DNA from: an uncultured Collinsella sp.
GTDB lineage: Bacteria > Actinomycetota > Coriobacteriia > Coriobacteriales > Coriobacteriaceae
Assembly: GCA_902470765.1 (NCBI GenBank)
Contig: CABRHW010000010.1
Coordinates: 11,903 to 75,902 of the forward strand
DNA: 64,000 nucleotides
Reading direction: 5' to 3'
Under the pieces are notes generated by a model that worked only from the letters and a program-made list of their open reading frames with translations, searched no databases and was not told the origin of the DNA. Both the position numbers and the translations under genes were made by a program. The stretch's first letter is position 1, and each line of letters starts with the position of its first letter. Below are positions 15,301-23,533 of the stretch, in pieces.

Positions 15301-15346
15301 AACCTACCAAAAAGGGACAGGTTTATTTTGGCAGGTTTTATCTGGG
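15301..15346 (-). repeat. 46-nt dispersed leader-like repeat, copy C
   Basis: Reverse complement of the unit at 3625, with the same CCTGTCCC loop. It ends 17 bp before the start of the cyclo-ligase gene, in the same orientation relative to the gene as copies A and B. Confidence 0.75.
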
Positions 15347-15355
15347 CAAATGTCG

Positions 15356-15394
15356 AAACCACCACAAAGGTGCCTGTCCCCTTTGTGGTGGTTT
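15356..15394 (-). terminator. GTCCC-loop hairpin after the M16C peptidase
   Basis: AAACCACCACAAAGG pairs perfectly with CCTTTGTGGTGGTTT around a TGCCTGTCC loop. It lies just past the M16C stop on the minus strand and could terminate that transcript. The loop also matches the GGGAC hairpin group. Confidence 0.6.
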
Positions 15395-15406
15395 TGCTTG
15401 CTGTGG

Positions 15407-18400
15407 CTAGCCCAGCAGGTCGACTACGTTGAAGCCGGCGTTGCTCTTTGCGATGACGTCGCGGCCGCCAAAGACGCAGGTGGGCGACTCGGCTGCGATG
15501 CGCGTCACGTCGGTGCCGAGCGAGCGCAGCTCACCGGGCGTGGCGGCGAGCATCTGGGCGCGGCGCTCCTCGCGTGCATGCGGGTCAAGCCCGGCCAGGT
15601 AGGTCGTGTTGCGGCGCTTGGTGAGCGCGTACGGCTTCACCGGCGCGTCCATGCCGCTCACGCAGCTCACGATAAAGCCCTCAAAGGCGGCCTCGTCGGG
15701 CTCAAAGCTGCCAAGCCATGCACCCGCGCGCTCCACGCGCTCAATCGAGGGGTCGATTGCCGGGTCGCGGTAGGTGTAGAACGCCGCCTGACGCTCACCT
15801 GCCGCGCGGAATCCACAGCCGTACGCCCCGCCCTTCACGCGGATCTCGTTCCACAGGTAGTCGTAGGAGAGCGCGTTGGCAGCCACGGCCCAAGTGCCTG
15901 TCACGTCAATGCCCAGACGACGCGGGTCGCACGCGCTTGCCGCAAAGCAGATGTCGCTGGGGATGACAAAAGCCTCGTGGCGGTCGCACGGCGTCGGCAC
16001 CACGAGCGCGTCGCGGCCGGCATCGGCGCCGTCGCCAGCGCCCAGCCCCAGATCGCCCGCGGCGGCCCAGTACGCGTTAAAGTCCTCGTCGCTGCCGGTA
16101 AAGCTCGCCAGGCAGCCATCGGCCACAAAGATGCGGCCTGCCAGCTCGGTAAGCTTGGCGCGCAGGTCATCCAGGCGCTCGTCAAAGTGGTCGAGCAGAT
16201 CGCGCAGGAACAGGTAGAAGTCCACGCCCGAAAGCTGCTCGCGCACCACGGCCGAAGGCGAACTGTAGCTCATAGCGCGACCGAGCGCCGCCGAGTGTCC
16301 GTTGTTGATAAAGCCCTGCTCAAGCCCAATGCGAATCTGCGTGAGCACGTCGCGCACGCGGTCGGCGTCGGCATCGAGCAAAAGCGTGCTCGACCACACC
16401 TCGTGCGGCAGGCTTGCCAGCGCATTGATCTTCTCGGACAGGGCGCCGGCGCTTACCAGCAGGTAGGGGCGCACACCGTCCACGTCGGGCTGGGTCATGA
16501 CCTCGGTCGAAAAGCTCAAAAAGCCCAGCTTGCCGGCGAGCAAGTTGTCGAGCTCCTCGGCCGAGTGCTCGCTCGTGGGCAGCTGCTTGAGCAGGCGGCA
16601 GAGCAGCGTTACATAGGGCAGGTCCTCAAACGCGACGCAGCTCAGGTCGAAATACTGCATGGCGTAGGCCAGGCGGTTGGTGGGGATGCCGTGACGCAGG
16701 CAGGGGATGGGCGCAGTCGTGTCCACAACGAGCGGCGGCTCGGGGCGCGCCTCGCCAATATCGGATACACGCAGGCGCGGCAGCGTGGCCTTGTCCTCGG
16801 GCGTGTCCTCGGCTTCCTGCGCGGCACGCAGCACGGCCGTGCGCTCGACCACGTCGGCCAGCTCGGCATCGGTCATGGCATCGCGCTTGGCTGTCAGCTC
16901 GGCGGCCTCGGCACTCTCTGCGCCCTCGGCGGCATCCACCGGCACCAGCTCGACCAGCGCCATATGGTCGTTTTCCAGCACCAGCTCGCGCAGCAGGTCC
17001 TCAAAGTAGCTGCCGTCCAGCTCACCACGCAGCTCCTCGTACACCGGGCCGTACTTGAGCGCCAGCGTCGCGGCGTCGTCATCGTAGAGCCAGGTGCTCA
17101 GCGCGTCGCACGCAATGGCCACGCCGTCGGCGATACCGTAGTCGCGCTGGCGCAGGTCGTATTCGTTGCTGCTGATGATGGCCTCCAGGCGCTCGCGCGG
17201 GACGCCGTGCTCGCACAGGTCGCGGCAGGCGTCCTGGAACAAGCGGCGCAGCTCGCGCGCCACGCCGGGCTGCGCGTTTTGCAACATGATGAGTTCGTAG
17301 GGCTGCAGGCACTCGGCAGCGGTGTAGCTCACCACGTTGCCGCCCAAGCCGGCAGCCAGAATGGCCTTCTTAACCGGCGCTTCGTTGGAGCCCAGCAGCG
17401 CCTCGAACAGGATGTCCGCCGCGATAGTGCGCTTGCGGTCGAGCGCGCTGCCCAGCACAAGGCCTAGGCCCACCAAGGCGTTCTCGGGTGTGGTGGCCAT
17501 CTCGACGCGCTTATACTCGCAGGTCACGGGCGCCTGCACGCCCAGTGGATTGGGTGCCAGCGTGGACGGGTCCTCGCCGGCGGCAACGGCTGCGTCCATG
17601 CGGCGGCTTGCGGCGCTCGGCTGCGACAGGTAGCGCTCGTTCAAAAAGGCTAACGCGCGGTCCACGTCCAGGTCGCCGTAGAGCGTGATGTAGGAGTTGG
17701 AAGGATTGTAGTGGCGCGCGTGCGTGTCCAGGAACTGCTCGTAGGTGAGCGTGGGAATCGCGCGCGGGTCGCCACCGCTTTCGTGCGCATAGGCGGTGTC
17801 GGGATAGAGCGCGGCGTTGACGGCGTCGTCCAGCACGCTCATGGGGTCGGACAGCGCGCCTTTCATCTCGTTGAACACCACGCCGTTATAGCGCAGCGTG
17901 CCCTCGCGCAGGCTCGCGGAGCTGTCGCCGTCCTCGCCCTCGGCGCCCTCCGGCAGGTCCAGCTCGTAATGCCAGCCCTCCTGCTCAAAAATGGTGGGTT
18001 TGGTATAGATGGCCGGGTTGAACACCGCGTCCAGGTACACGTCCATCAGGTTGTACAGGTCCTGCTCGTTGGTGGTGGCAACGGGGTAGATGGTCTTGTC
18101 GGGGTAGGTCATGGCGTTGAGGAACGTCTGCATGGAGCTCTTGATCAGGTCCACGAACGGTTCCTTGACGGGGAACTTGGCCGATCCGCACAGCACCGAG
18201 TGCTCAAGAATATGGAACACGCCGGTGGAATCGGCCGGCGGCGTCTTGAAGCCAATGGCAAAGGCCTTGTTTTCGTCGTCGCATGCCAGGTACAGCAGGC
18301 GAGCGCCCGATGCGGTGTGGCGCAGCACGTAGGCGTCCGAGTCGAGCTCGGGCACGGTCTCGCAGCGCTCGACGGCAAAACCGTGACAGATGGTACCGGG

Positions 18401-18451
18401 CACCAGCAGTGCGGTAACAGCGGCGCGCGGGTCGGTTGAGGTGGTGGGCAT
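15407..18451 (-). CDS. M16C (insulinase-family) zinc metallopeptidase, PreP/Cym1-like
   Basis: A 1014-residue single-chain M16C peptidase, close to the usual length of about 970-1050. The inverted zinc motif HxxEH is visible in FHILEHSVLCGS near residue 65, and NAMTYPDKTIYPVATTNEQD follows, as in presequence proteases. The distal zinc ligand is expected in NEMKGALSDP (about residue 170). Three further M16-fold repeats fill the remainder, with a late VKGGAYGCGFRAAGERQAAFYTYRDP that matches the family's substrate-binding region. No signal peptide is evident, so it probably degrades peptides in the cytoplasm. The ATG at 18451 was chosen for its AAAGGAG site; an open frame extends further upstream. 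Confidence 0.94.
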   Translation of the reverse strand: MPTTSTDPRAAVTALLVPGTICHGFAVERCETVPELDSDAYVLRHTASGARLLYLACDDENKAFAIGFKTPPADSTGVFHILEHSVLCGSAKFPVKEPFVDLIKSSMQTFLNAMTYPDKTIYPVATTNEQDLYNLMDVYLDAVFNPAIYTKPTIFEQEGWHYELDLPEGAEGEDGDSSASLREGTLRYNGVVFNEMKGALSDPMSVLDDAVNAALYPDTAYAHESGGDPRAIPTLTYEQFLDTHARHYNPSNSYITLYGDLDVDRALAFLNERYLSQPSAASRRMDAAVAAGEDPSTLAPNPLGVQAPVTCEYKRVEMATTPENALVGLGLVLGSALDRKRTIAADILFEALLGSNEAPVKKAILAAGLGGNVVSYTAAECLQPYELIMLQNAQPGVARELRRLFQDACRDLCEHGVPRERLEAIISSNEYDLRQRDYGIADGVAIACDALSTWLYDDDAATLALKYGPVYEELRGELDGSYFEDLLRELVLENDHMALVELVPVDAAEGAESAEAAELTAKRDAMTDAELADVVERTAVLRAAQEAEDTPEDKATLPRLRVSDIGEARPEPPLVVDTTAPIPCLRHGIPTNRLAYAMQYFDLSCVAFEDLPYVTLLCRLLKQLPTSEHSAEELDNLLAGKLGFLSFSTEVMTQPDVDGVRPYLLVSAGALSEKINALASLPHEVWSSTLLLDADADRVRDVLTQIRIGLEQGFINNGHSAALGRAMSYSSPSAVVREQLSGVDFYLFLRDLLDHFDERLDDLRAKLTELAGRIFVADGCLASFTGSDEDFNAYWAAAGDLGLGAGDGADAGRDALVVPTPCDRHEAFVIPSDICFAASACDPRRLGIDVTGTWAVAANALSYDYLWNEIRVKGGAYGCGFRAAGERQAAFYTYRDPAIDPSIERVERAGAWLGSFEPDEAAFEGFIVSCVSGMDAPVKPYALTKRRNTTYLAGLDPHAREERRAQMLAATPGELRSLGTDVTRIAAESPTCVFGGRDVIAKSNAGFNVVDLLG

Positions 18452-18730
18452 ATGCAGTCTCCTTTGACGCCCCAGCGGGGGCGAATCGAGTCGAATCCTC
18501 GAGAGTATACCCATATGGGGCCGCAGCTCTGCGGCGAACTGGCAACGATATTGGTGGACGGCTGTGCTGGGTTGACGGCGCATGCCGCGGGTAGCCGCTG
18601 CACCCCGCTAAAGTGAAATAACACCCCGTTTACCGAATCATTTAGGAAATATATGGACTCCTAAAAAGATCTAATACAATATAAATCAACTATCTATAAA
18701 CTGCTGATTCCTTGCAAAGGTATGGTTGAT

Positions 18731-19435
18731 ATGGTTGAAGCAAATAGCGTTATCCCCCTGTACAAACAGATTGTCCGTGCGCTTTCTGATTCGATCGCCA
18801 ACGGCACGTACCGTCCGGGAGATAAGCTCCCGACCGAGGCGGAGCTTATCGAGCAATTTGGTGTGAGCCGAATAACGGTTCGCTCCGCAATTAAAGAAAT
18901 GGAAGATGCTGGGCTTGTTGAGAGAGCCCGCGGCAAGGGCACGTTCGTTTCGTCGGACACACGGATGTATGCCGCGGACGACCGTGAGAGCTTTACCCAT
19001 TCGTGCCAACTTGTGGGAAAAAAGGCGTCTACCAGGGTTCTCGAAATGGGCTGGGACTTCCCAAGCCTGCGAGACGCGAAGTTCCTGGGCGTAGACGATA
19101 CCCAAAAGGTATTGCGTAGTCGTCGTCTGCGCCTTGTGGATGGCAAGCCCACGATGCTGGAAACCAATAGCTATTCCGCTGCGCTTTCTTTTTTGGAGCA
19201 CGAATCCCTCGATGATTCGCTGATGGCGGTACTCGATCGCCAGGGGATCAAGATGGGTCCCAACACGCGTACGCTCGAGGTCTGCTATGCGAGCGAGCTC
19301 GAGGCGGCATACCTTAACGTGGAGCTGGACTCTTCGCTGCTTCTGTTTGTCGATAGACGTTATGCTCCAAGCGGCGAGCCGCTTTTCATCTCCCGTCAGG
19401 TGTACTGCACCGAGCGACTGAAGTTCTACTTGTAA
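18731..19435 (+). CDS. GntR-family regulator, HutC/UTRA type (3), PTS locus regulator
   Basis: A 234-residue GntR regulator: winged helix PLYKQIVRALSDSIANGTY ... LPTEAELIEQFGVSRITVRSAIKEM ... RGKGTFV, then a UTRA domain ending PLFISRQVYCTERLKFYL. The ATG at 18731 is placed 10 nt after AAAGG; the ATG at 18722 is only 1 nt from it. The neighbourhood is markedly more AT-rich than the rest of the window. It sits directly ahead of the IIA-IIB-SIS-IIC-IID genes and is separated by a terminator, so it is the likely local regulator of that locus. Confidence 0.9.
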   Translation: MVEANSVIPLYKQIVRALSDSIANGTYRPGDKLPTEAELIEQFGVSRITVRSAIKEMEDAGLVERARGKGTFVSSDTRMYAADDRESFTHSCQLVGKKASTRVLEMGWDFPSLRDAKFLGVDDTQKVLRSRRLRLVDGKPTMLETNSYSAALSFLEHESLDDSLMAVLDRQGIKMGPNTRTLEVCYASELEAAYLNVELDSSLLLFVDRRYAPSGEPLFISRQVYCTERLKFYL

Positions 19436-19446
19436 ATTAGAGATAG

Positions 19447-19468
19447 ATTGGTCGGTTTACCGACCAAT
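19447..19468 (+). terminator. Short hairpin after GntR (3)
   Basis: ATTGGTCGG pairs perfectly with CCGACCAAT around TTTA, 10 bp after the stop. There is only a weak T-run (TTGTTA). Confidence 0.55.
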
Positions 19469-19570
19469 TGTTACCGTTCGCGGATTTGGAAAATAGACAC
19501 ACCACGTAGGGCAGATTGCTAATATACTTTGTTATGACAATATAGTACGTCCTATTGGTATTGGAGAACT

Positions 19571-19990
19571 ATGAATAAGATATTGCTAGCGAGTCATGGT
19601 TATCTCGCCCAAGGCATGAAAAGCTCTCTGGAGATTCTGATGGGCACCAACGACCGAATCGAGTGCCTGTGCGCCTATGTCGATGACGATTCAAGGGACG
19701 TCGCGGCGTTGATTGATGCATGGATGGAGACGAGGGACCCTGCCGACTCTTGGTTTGTCGTGACTGACATCTTTGGCGGCTCTGTAAACAACGAATTCAT
19801 TCAGAGACAGACCACCGGATCGTTTACGTTGATTACCGGAATGAACTTGCCGCTGCTGGTGGAAATGGTTACACAGCTGGATTCCCTGGATGCGGACAAG
19901 GCCAAAGCCGCGGTCGAGGGGTCGCGTCCGTTTATTCAGCTTTGCGAGGCGGCGGACATGCTTGCCGGCGCCGAGGAAGAAGAGTTCTAG
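19571..19990 (+). CDS. PTS mannose-family EIIA
   Basis: A 139-residue EIIA of the mannose family; it takes phosphate from HPr and passes it to EIIB. The phosphorylation-site His is in LLASHGYLAQGMKSSLEILMG near residue 9, and TDIFGGSVNNEF and ITGMNLPLLVEM are the other conserved stretches. It is a free-standing domain, unlike the fused IIAB at the window start. An AT-rich promoter region with an imperfect palindrome (ATACTTTGTTATGACAATAT) precedes it. Confidence 0.93.
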   Translation: MNKILLASHGYLAQGMKSSLEILMGTNDRIECLCAYVDDDSRDVAALIDAWMETRDPADSWFVVTDIFGGSVNNEFIQRQTTGSFTLITGMNLPLLVEMVTQLDSLDADKAKAAVEGSRPFIQLCEAADMLAGAEEEEF

Positions 19991-20060
19991 TTAGTTCTGG
20001 TTCGAGCCCTAGCTAAGGGCCACGCCTGTCATTCCTTTATCACGTGCGGAGATGATAACG

Positions 20061-20534
20061 ATGATTAAGCTTACGAGAGTTGATTACCGACTGATTCACG
20101 GCCAAGTTGCCATGTCCTGGACTCACGCTTTGGATGTAGATTGCATCCTGCTTGCCAGCGATGCTGTGGCAAAAGACGACATGAGGAAGGCGGCCTTGAG
20201 GCTCGCCCGCCCCAGCGGCGTTAAACTCGTCATCAAGGATGTTGACGCTGCTATCGAGGCGCTCAACAGCGGCGTTACCGACAAGTATTCGCTGTTTATC
20301 ATCACTGAGACGATTGAAGATGTCTATCGTCTCGCTAAGGGTTGCAAAGACATCAAAGAGATCAATCTGGGTGGAACCCGAAAGACCCCTGAGACCACGC
20401 TTCATCCGACCCCTGCAATCTTTGCGACCGAGAAAGATGCCGAGCATATCCAAGAGCTCCTGGGCGATGGCGTGGCCGTCGAAATCCGTCAGGTTCCCAA
20501 TGACGCTAAGGTGTTTGCCAAGGACGTTTTTTAG
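20061..20534 (+). CDS. PTS mannose-family EIIB
   Basis: A 157-residue EIIB that carries the His-phosphate used to phosphorylate the incoming sugar. The signature IKLTRVDYRLIHGQVAMSW holds the active His near residue 12. The ATG at 20061 lies 9 nt after GCGGAG; the ATG at 20052 directly abuts that site and is less likely. A rho-independent terminator follows within 60 bp, which splits IIA-IIB from SIS-IIC-IID. Confidence 0.92.
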   Translation: MIKLTRVDYRLIHGQVAMSWTHALDVDCILLASDAVAKDDMRKAALRLARPSGVKLVIKDVDAAIEALNSGVTDKYSLFIITETIEDVYRLAKGCKDIKEINLGGTRKTPETTLHPTPAIFATEKDAEHIQELLGDGVAVEIRQVPNDAKVFAKDVF

Positions 20535-20585
20535 CCGAAAACATGCTGGTGTTCGGTATTTATTGAGCCGATACTCTATGTCTAT

Positions 20586-20617
20586 GTCCGTCGATCATTT
20601 GATCGGCGGGCTTTTTA
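20586..20617 (+). terminator. Terminator between EIIB and SIS copy 3
   Basis: GTCCGTCGATC pairs with GATCGGCGGGC (two G-U pairs) around ATTT, followed by CTTTTTATT. It falls inside an otherwise contiguous PTS locus. Confidence 0.82.
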
Positions 20618-20728
20618 TTAAAGAAAAATCAAAAAAATCTGAAATAGTTCTTGCATAGTTAGTTATATAAAGTATTATAACGTCATGGGATGAATGAAGG
20701 GTTCATCCAAGTGAGTTAGGAGTAAGGG

Positions 20729-21763
20729 ATGTTCAATTTCGATGAGCCTCGTTACGAGAAGGTTGTGAGCGATGCCCTCGCTCTCCGTCCTCAGATTGAG
20801 GCTGCCGTGGACAAGGTCTGCGAGCAGGGTTATTCCAACATCTTCTTCATCGGCTGCGGCGGCACCTGGGCCCACACGCTCCCGATGAAGTATTGGGTCG
20901 AGACCACCACGGCCGACGTCGACGTCCACTGCGAGATCGCCGCTGAGTTCCTCGCATGCCCGCCCAAGACCTTCAACAAGGACTCGGTCTGCGTCTTCTC
21001 CACCCGCACCGGCACCACCCCCGAGATCATCGAGGCCGCCAAGTTCTGCCAGGAGCAGGGCGCCCGCACGCTGATGTATGTCTCCAACGACAACACCCCG
21101 GCCACCGAGTACGCCGATTACAAGTTCTTCAGCTTCGCCGAGGACGACGTTCTGTGCGAGGCCATCTATACCTACCAGATCACGCTGGTTGCCCGCTTCC
21201 TCAAGAACGCCGGCGCCTTCCCCAAGTACGACACCTTCATGGAGGAGTTCGGCAACATCGCTCCGTACCTCATCAAGGCCAAGGACGCTCAGGACGAGCG
21301 CTGCGCCGCCATGGCCGAGGACTTCAAGGACACCGACTACCACATGGTGATTGGTTCCGGCATGCTCTGGGGTGAGGCCTACGACTACGCTATGTGCATT
21401 CTCGAGGAGATGCAGTGGATCAAGACCAAGTCTATCCACGCCGCCGAGTTCTTCCACGGCACCATCGAACTGTGCGAGGAGGGCACGAGCCTCATCATGC
21501 TCTACGGCGAGGACGACACCCGTAAGCTCATGGACCGCGTGGACAACTTCACTCACATGCTCGCCGACGAGAAGAGCGTCCATGTCCGCGTGAACAAGTT
21601 CGACACCGCCGAGGTCGAGCTGCCGTTCAGCGACCCCGAGTTCCGCAAGATCGTCTCCCCGATGGTCACCTACACCATCACCGAGCGTCTGAGCTGCCAT
21701 CTCGAGCACGTCCGTAACCACCCGCTCACCACGCGTCGTTACTATCACCAGATGAACTACTAA
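20729..21763 (+). CDS. SIS-domain sugar-phosphate isomerase/deglycase (GfrE/GfrF-like), copy 3
   Basis: A 344-residue double-SIS protein closely related to copy 1 at 2541. Landmarks are YSNIFFIGCGGTWAHTLPMKYW, the phosphate loop FSTRTGTTPEIIEAAKF, HAAEFFHGTIELCEEGTSLIMLYGEDDTRKLMDR, and the terminal HPLTTRRYYHQMNY. HGT replaces HGP of the other copies. It has its own AT-rich promoter region downstream of a terminator (TTATATAAAGTATTATAACG near 20662), and is followed by a hairpin and then IIC and IID. Genes of this type beside mannose-family PTS subunits occur in the Salmonella gfr locus for glucoselysine/fructoselysine. The substrate here is inferred. Confidence 0.85.
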   Translation: MFNFDEPRYEKVVSDALALRPQIEAAVDKVCEQGYSNIFFIGCGGTWAHTLPMKYWVETTTADVDVHCEIAAEFLACPPKTFNKDSVCVFSTRTGTTPEIIEAAKFCQEQGARTLMYVSNDNTPATEYADYKFFSFAEDDVLCEAIYTYQITLVARFLKNAGAFPKYDTFMEEFGNIAPYLIKAKDAQDERCAAMAEDFKDTDYHMVIGSGMLWGEAYDYAMCILEEMQWIKTKSIHAAEFFHGTIELCEEGTSLIMLYGEDDTRKLMDRVDNFTHMLADEKSVHVRVNKFDTAEVELPFSDPEFRKIVSPMVTYTITERLSCHLEHVRNHPLTTRRYYHQMNY

Positions 21764-21784
21764 TCCTCTCAAATTGCTGCGGTT

Positions 21785-21823
21785 GTCTGCAGGCGAGCTG
21801 CGCAGAATGCCTCGCCTGCAGAC
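21785..21823 (+). promoter_or_regulatory. Perfect 13-bp hairpin between SIS copy 3 and IIC
   Basis: GTCTGCAGGCGAG and CTCGCCTGCAGAC flank a 13-nt loop. There is no T-run, and the hairpin ends 21 bp before the IIC start. It most likely sets differential expression (processing or RNA stability) between the soluble SIS protein and the membrane subunits. Confidence 0.65.
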
Positions 21824-21844
21824 CTGTTTCTGGGGTTGATCGAA

Positions 21845-22618
21845 ATGGTTGTCCAGTATCTTCTAGTTGCACTGGTCGCATTTATTGCGTCCATGGACGA
21901 GCAATTATTTGGCATTACGATGCTTGGTCGTCCGCTGTTTACGAGCCTGTTTGTCGGCTTGATTCTTGGCGATGTCCAGCAGGGCGTTATCGTCGGCGCT
22001 GCTTTGGAGTCCATGTTCATGGGCGCCATCATGGTCGGCGCGGCGGTTCCTCCCGAGGTCTATGCCTCCGGCGTGCTTGGCTGCGCGTTTGCCGTCATTA
22101 CGGGTACGGGCACGGCAACTGCCGTCGCACTCGCCCTTCCCGTCTCCGTCTTCCTTCAGGTGTGGCGCAACTTCTGCTACGCCGTTCCGGGTGCCTTTGC
22201 CTGCAAGAAGATTGAGACCGCTCTGGCAAATCGTGATCTTGCCAAGGCGAATCTGTACCATCTGACCATCGTTCCGTTGTCGATTGGCATTCCGTCTGCA
22301 CTGCTGGTGTTTTGCTCGCTGTTCTTTGGTGCCGACCTCATCAACAATGCGCTCAACGCGATTCCGCAGTTTGTGATGGATGGCCTCAACGTTGCGTCCG
22401 GCGTCATGGTCTGCATCGGCTTCGCACTTCTTATCAGGACTATGGGCGATAACAAGCTTCTTCCCTGGCTGTTCCTGGGATTCATTATGGTCATCTACCT
22501 CAAGATGGACGTTATCGGTGTTGCCGCTGCCGCTATCTGCGTTGCGCTGCTCCTGGCATTCCGCGAAGGCTCGGCCGGTCCGCAGGCGGTTGCCGAAGAT
22601 GAAGAGGAGGACTTCTAA
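21845..22618 (+). CDS. PTS mannose-family EIIC (second locus)
   Basis: A 257-residue membrane channel subunit. LGRPLFTSLFVGLILGDVQQG, AALESMFMGAIMVGAAVPPE and the acidic tail EDEEEDF parallel the IIC at 700. The ATG at 21845 is used, 9 nt after GGGG; a TTG at 21836 is also in frame. Its stop overlaps the IID start (TAATG), so the two subunits are translationally coupled. Confidence 0.92.
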   Translation: MVVQYLLVALVAFIASMDEQLFGITMLGRPLFTSLFVGLILGDVQQGVIVGAALESMFMGAIMVGAAVPPEVYASGVLGCAFAVITGTGTATAVALALPVSVFLQVWRNFCYAVPGAFACKKIETALANRDLAKANLYHLTIVPLSIGIPSALLVFCSLFFGADLINNALNAIPQFVMDGLNVASGVMVCIGFALLIRTMGDNKLLPWLFLGFIMVIYLKMDVIGVAAAAICVALLLAFREGSAGPQAVAEDEEEDF

Positions 22619-23466
22619 TGGCTACCCAGAACACCGATCTCAAAGAGGCCAAGAAGGACGCGATTATGACTCCCGATATGTATCGGAGCATGTTCCTTCG
22701 CCAGTTTACGAGCCAGTGCTCGCAGTCGTACGACAAGATGATGGCAATGGGCTTCATGTACACCATTCAGAAGCCCCTGCGAAAGATCTATCCCAACGAC
22801 GACGATTACTATGCGGCGCTCGACCGCCATACCGAGTTCTTTAACATCACGCCTCATGTGCTTCCGTTTGTAGCCGGCCTAACGGTTTCGATGGAAGAGC
22901 AGGCGGCTGCCGATAAGAACTTCGACACGTCCTCGATTAACGCCATGAAGGTCGGCCTCATGGGACCGCTTTCCGGCATCGGCGATTCGTTCTACTGGGG
23001 TACGTTCCGCGTGGTCGCCGCCGGCATTGGTATTGGCATCGCTTCGACGGGCAACCCGCTCGGCCCCATCGTGTACGCGCTCATCTACTCGGTGATTAAC
23101 TTTGCAACGCGTATCGTCGCAGCCCATCTTGGTTACGACCTGGGAACCAAGTTCTTGCAGCAGTCCGAAGAGAACAACCTTATGTCTCGCATGACGCATG
23201 CTGCTGGTGTCCTCGGAATGACCGTTATCGGCGCCATGATTGCGGCACAGGTCTCGCTGTCCACGGCTTTGACCTTTGACGTGGGTGGTTCGGAGATTGT
23301 CCTGCAGGATCTGTTCGATTCGATCTTCCCCGGTCTGCTGCCCTTGCTGGCAACCTTTGCCTGCGTCGCCCTGTACAAAAAGGGCGTCAAGACCATTTGG
23401 ATCATCTTGGGCATCTTTGCGATCTGCATCATCGGAACGGGCTTGGGAGTGTTCGCGGCGGCGTAA
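22618..23466 (+). CDS. PTS mannose-family EIID (second locus)
   Basis: A 282-residue EIID with FLRQFTSQCSQSYDKMMAMGFMYTIQKPL near the N-terminus, the family core GLMGPLSGIGDSFYWGT, and hydrophobic C-terminal helices ending GTGLGVFAAA. Its first base is the last base of the IIC stop. It closes the second PTS locus and is followed by a hairpin. Confidence 0.93.
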   Translation: MATQNTDLKEAKKDAIMTPDMYRSMFLRQFTSQCSQSYDKMMAMGFMYTIQKPLRKIYPNDDDYYAALDRHTEFFNITPHVLPFVAGLTVSMEEQAAADKNFDTSSINAMKVGLMGPLSGIGDSFYWGTFRVVAAGIGIGIASTGNPLGPIVYALIYSVINFATRIVAAHLGYDLGTKFLQQSEENNLMSRMTHAAGVLGMTVIGAMIAAQVSLSTALTFDVGGSEIVLQDLFDSIFPGLLPLLATFACVALYKKGVKTIWIILGIFAICIIGTGLGVFAAA

Positions 23467-23491
23467 AGCCAACGGCAACAAATGATATTAG

Positions 23492-23531
23492 GTGGCACCG
23501 GGCCGGGATTGTCTTCCCGACCCGGTGCCAC
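23492..23531. terminator. Hairpin between converging IID and hypothetical gene
   Basis: GTGGCACCGGGCCGGGA pairs with TCCCGACCCGGTGCCAC (one mismatch) around 6 nt. It lies between two converging genes and has no clear T-run on either strand; a bidirectional terminator is likely. Confidence 0.65.
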
Positions 23532-23533
23532 TG

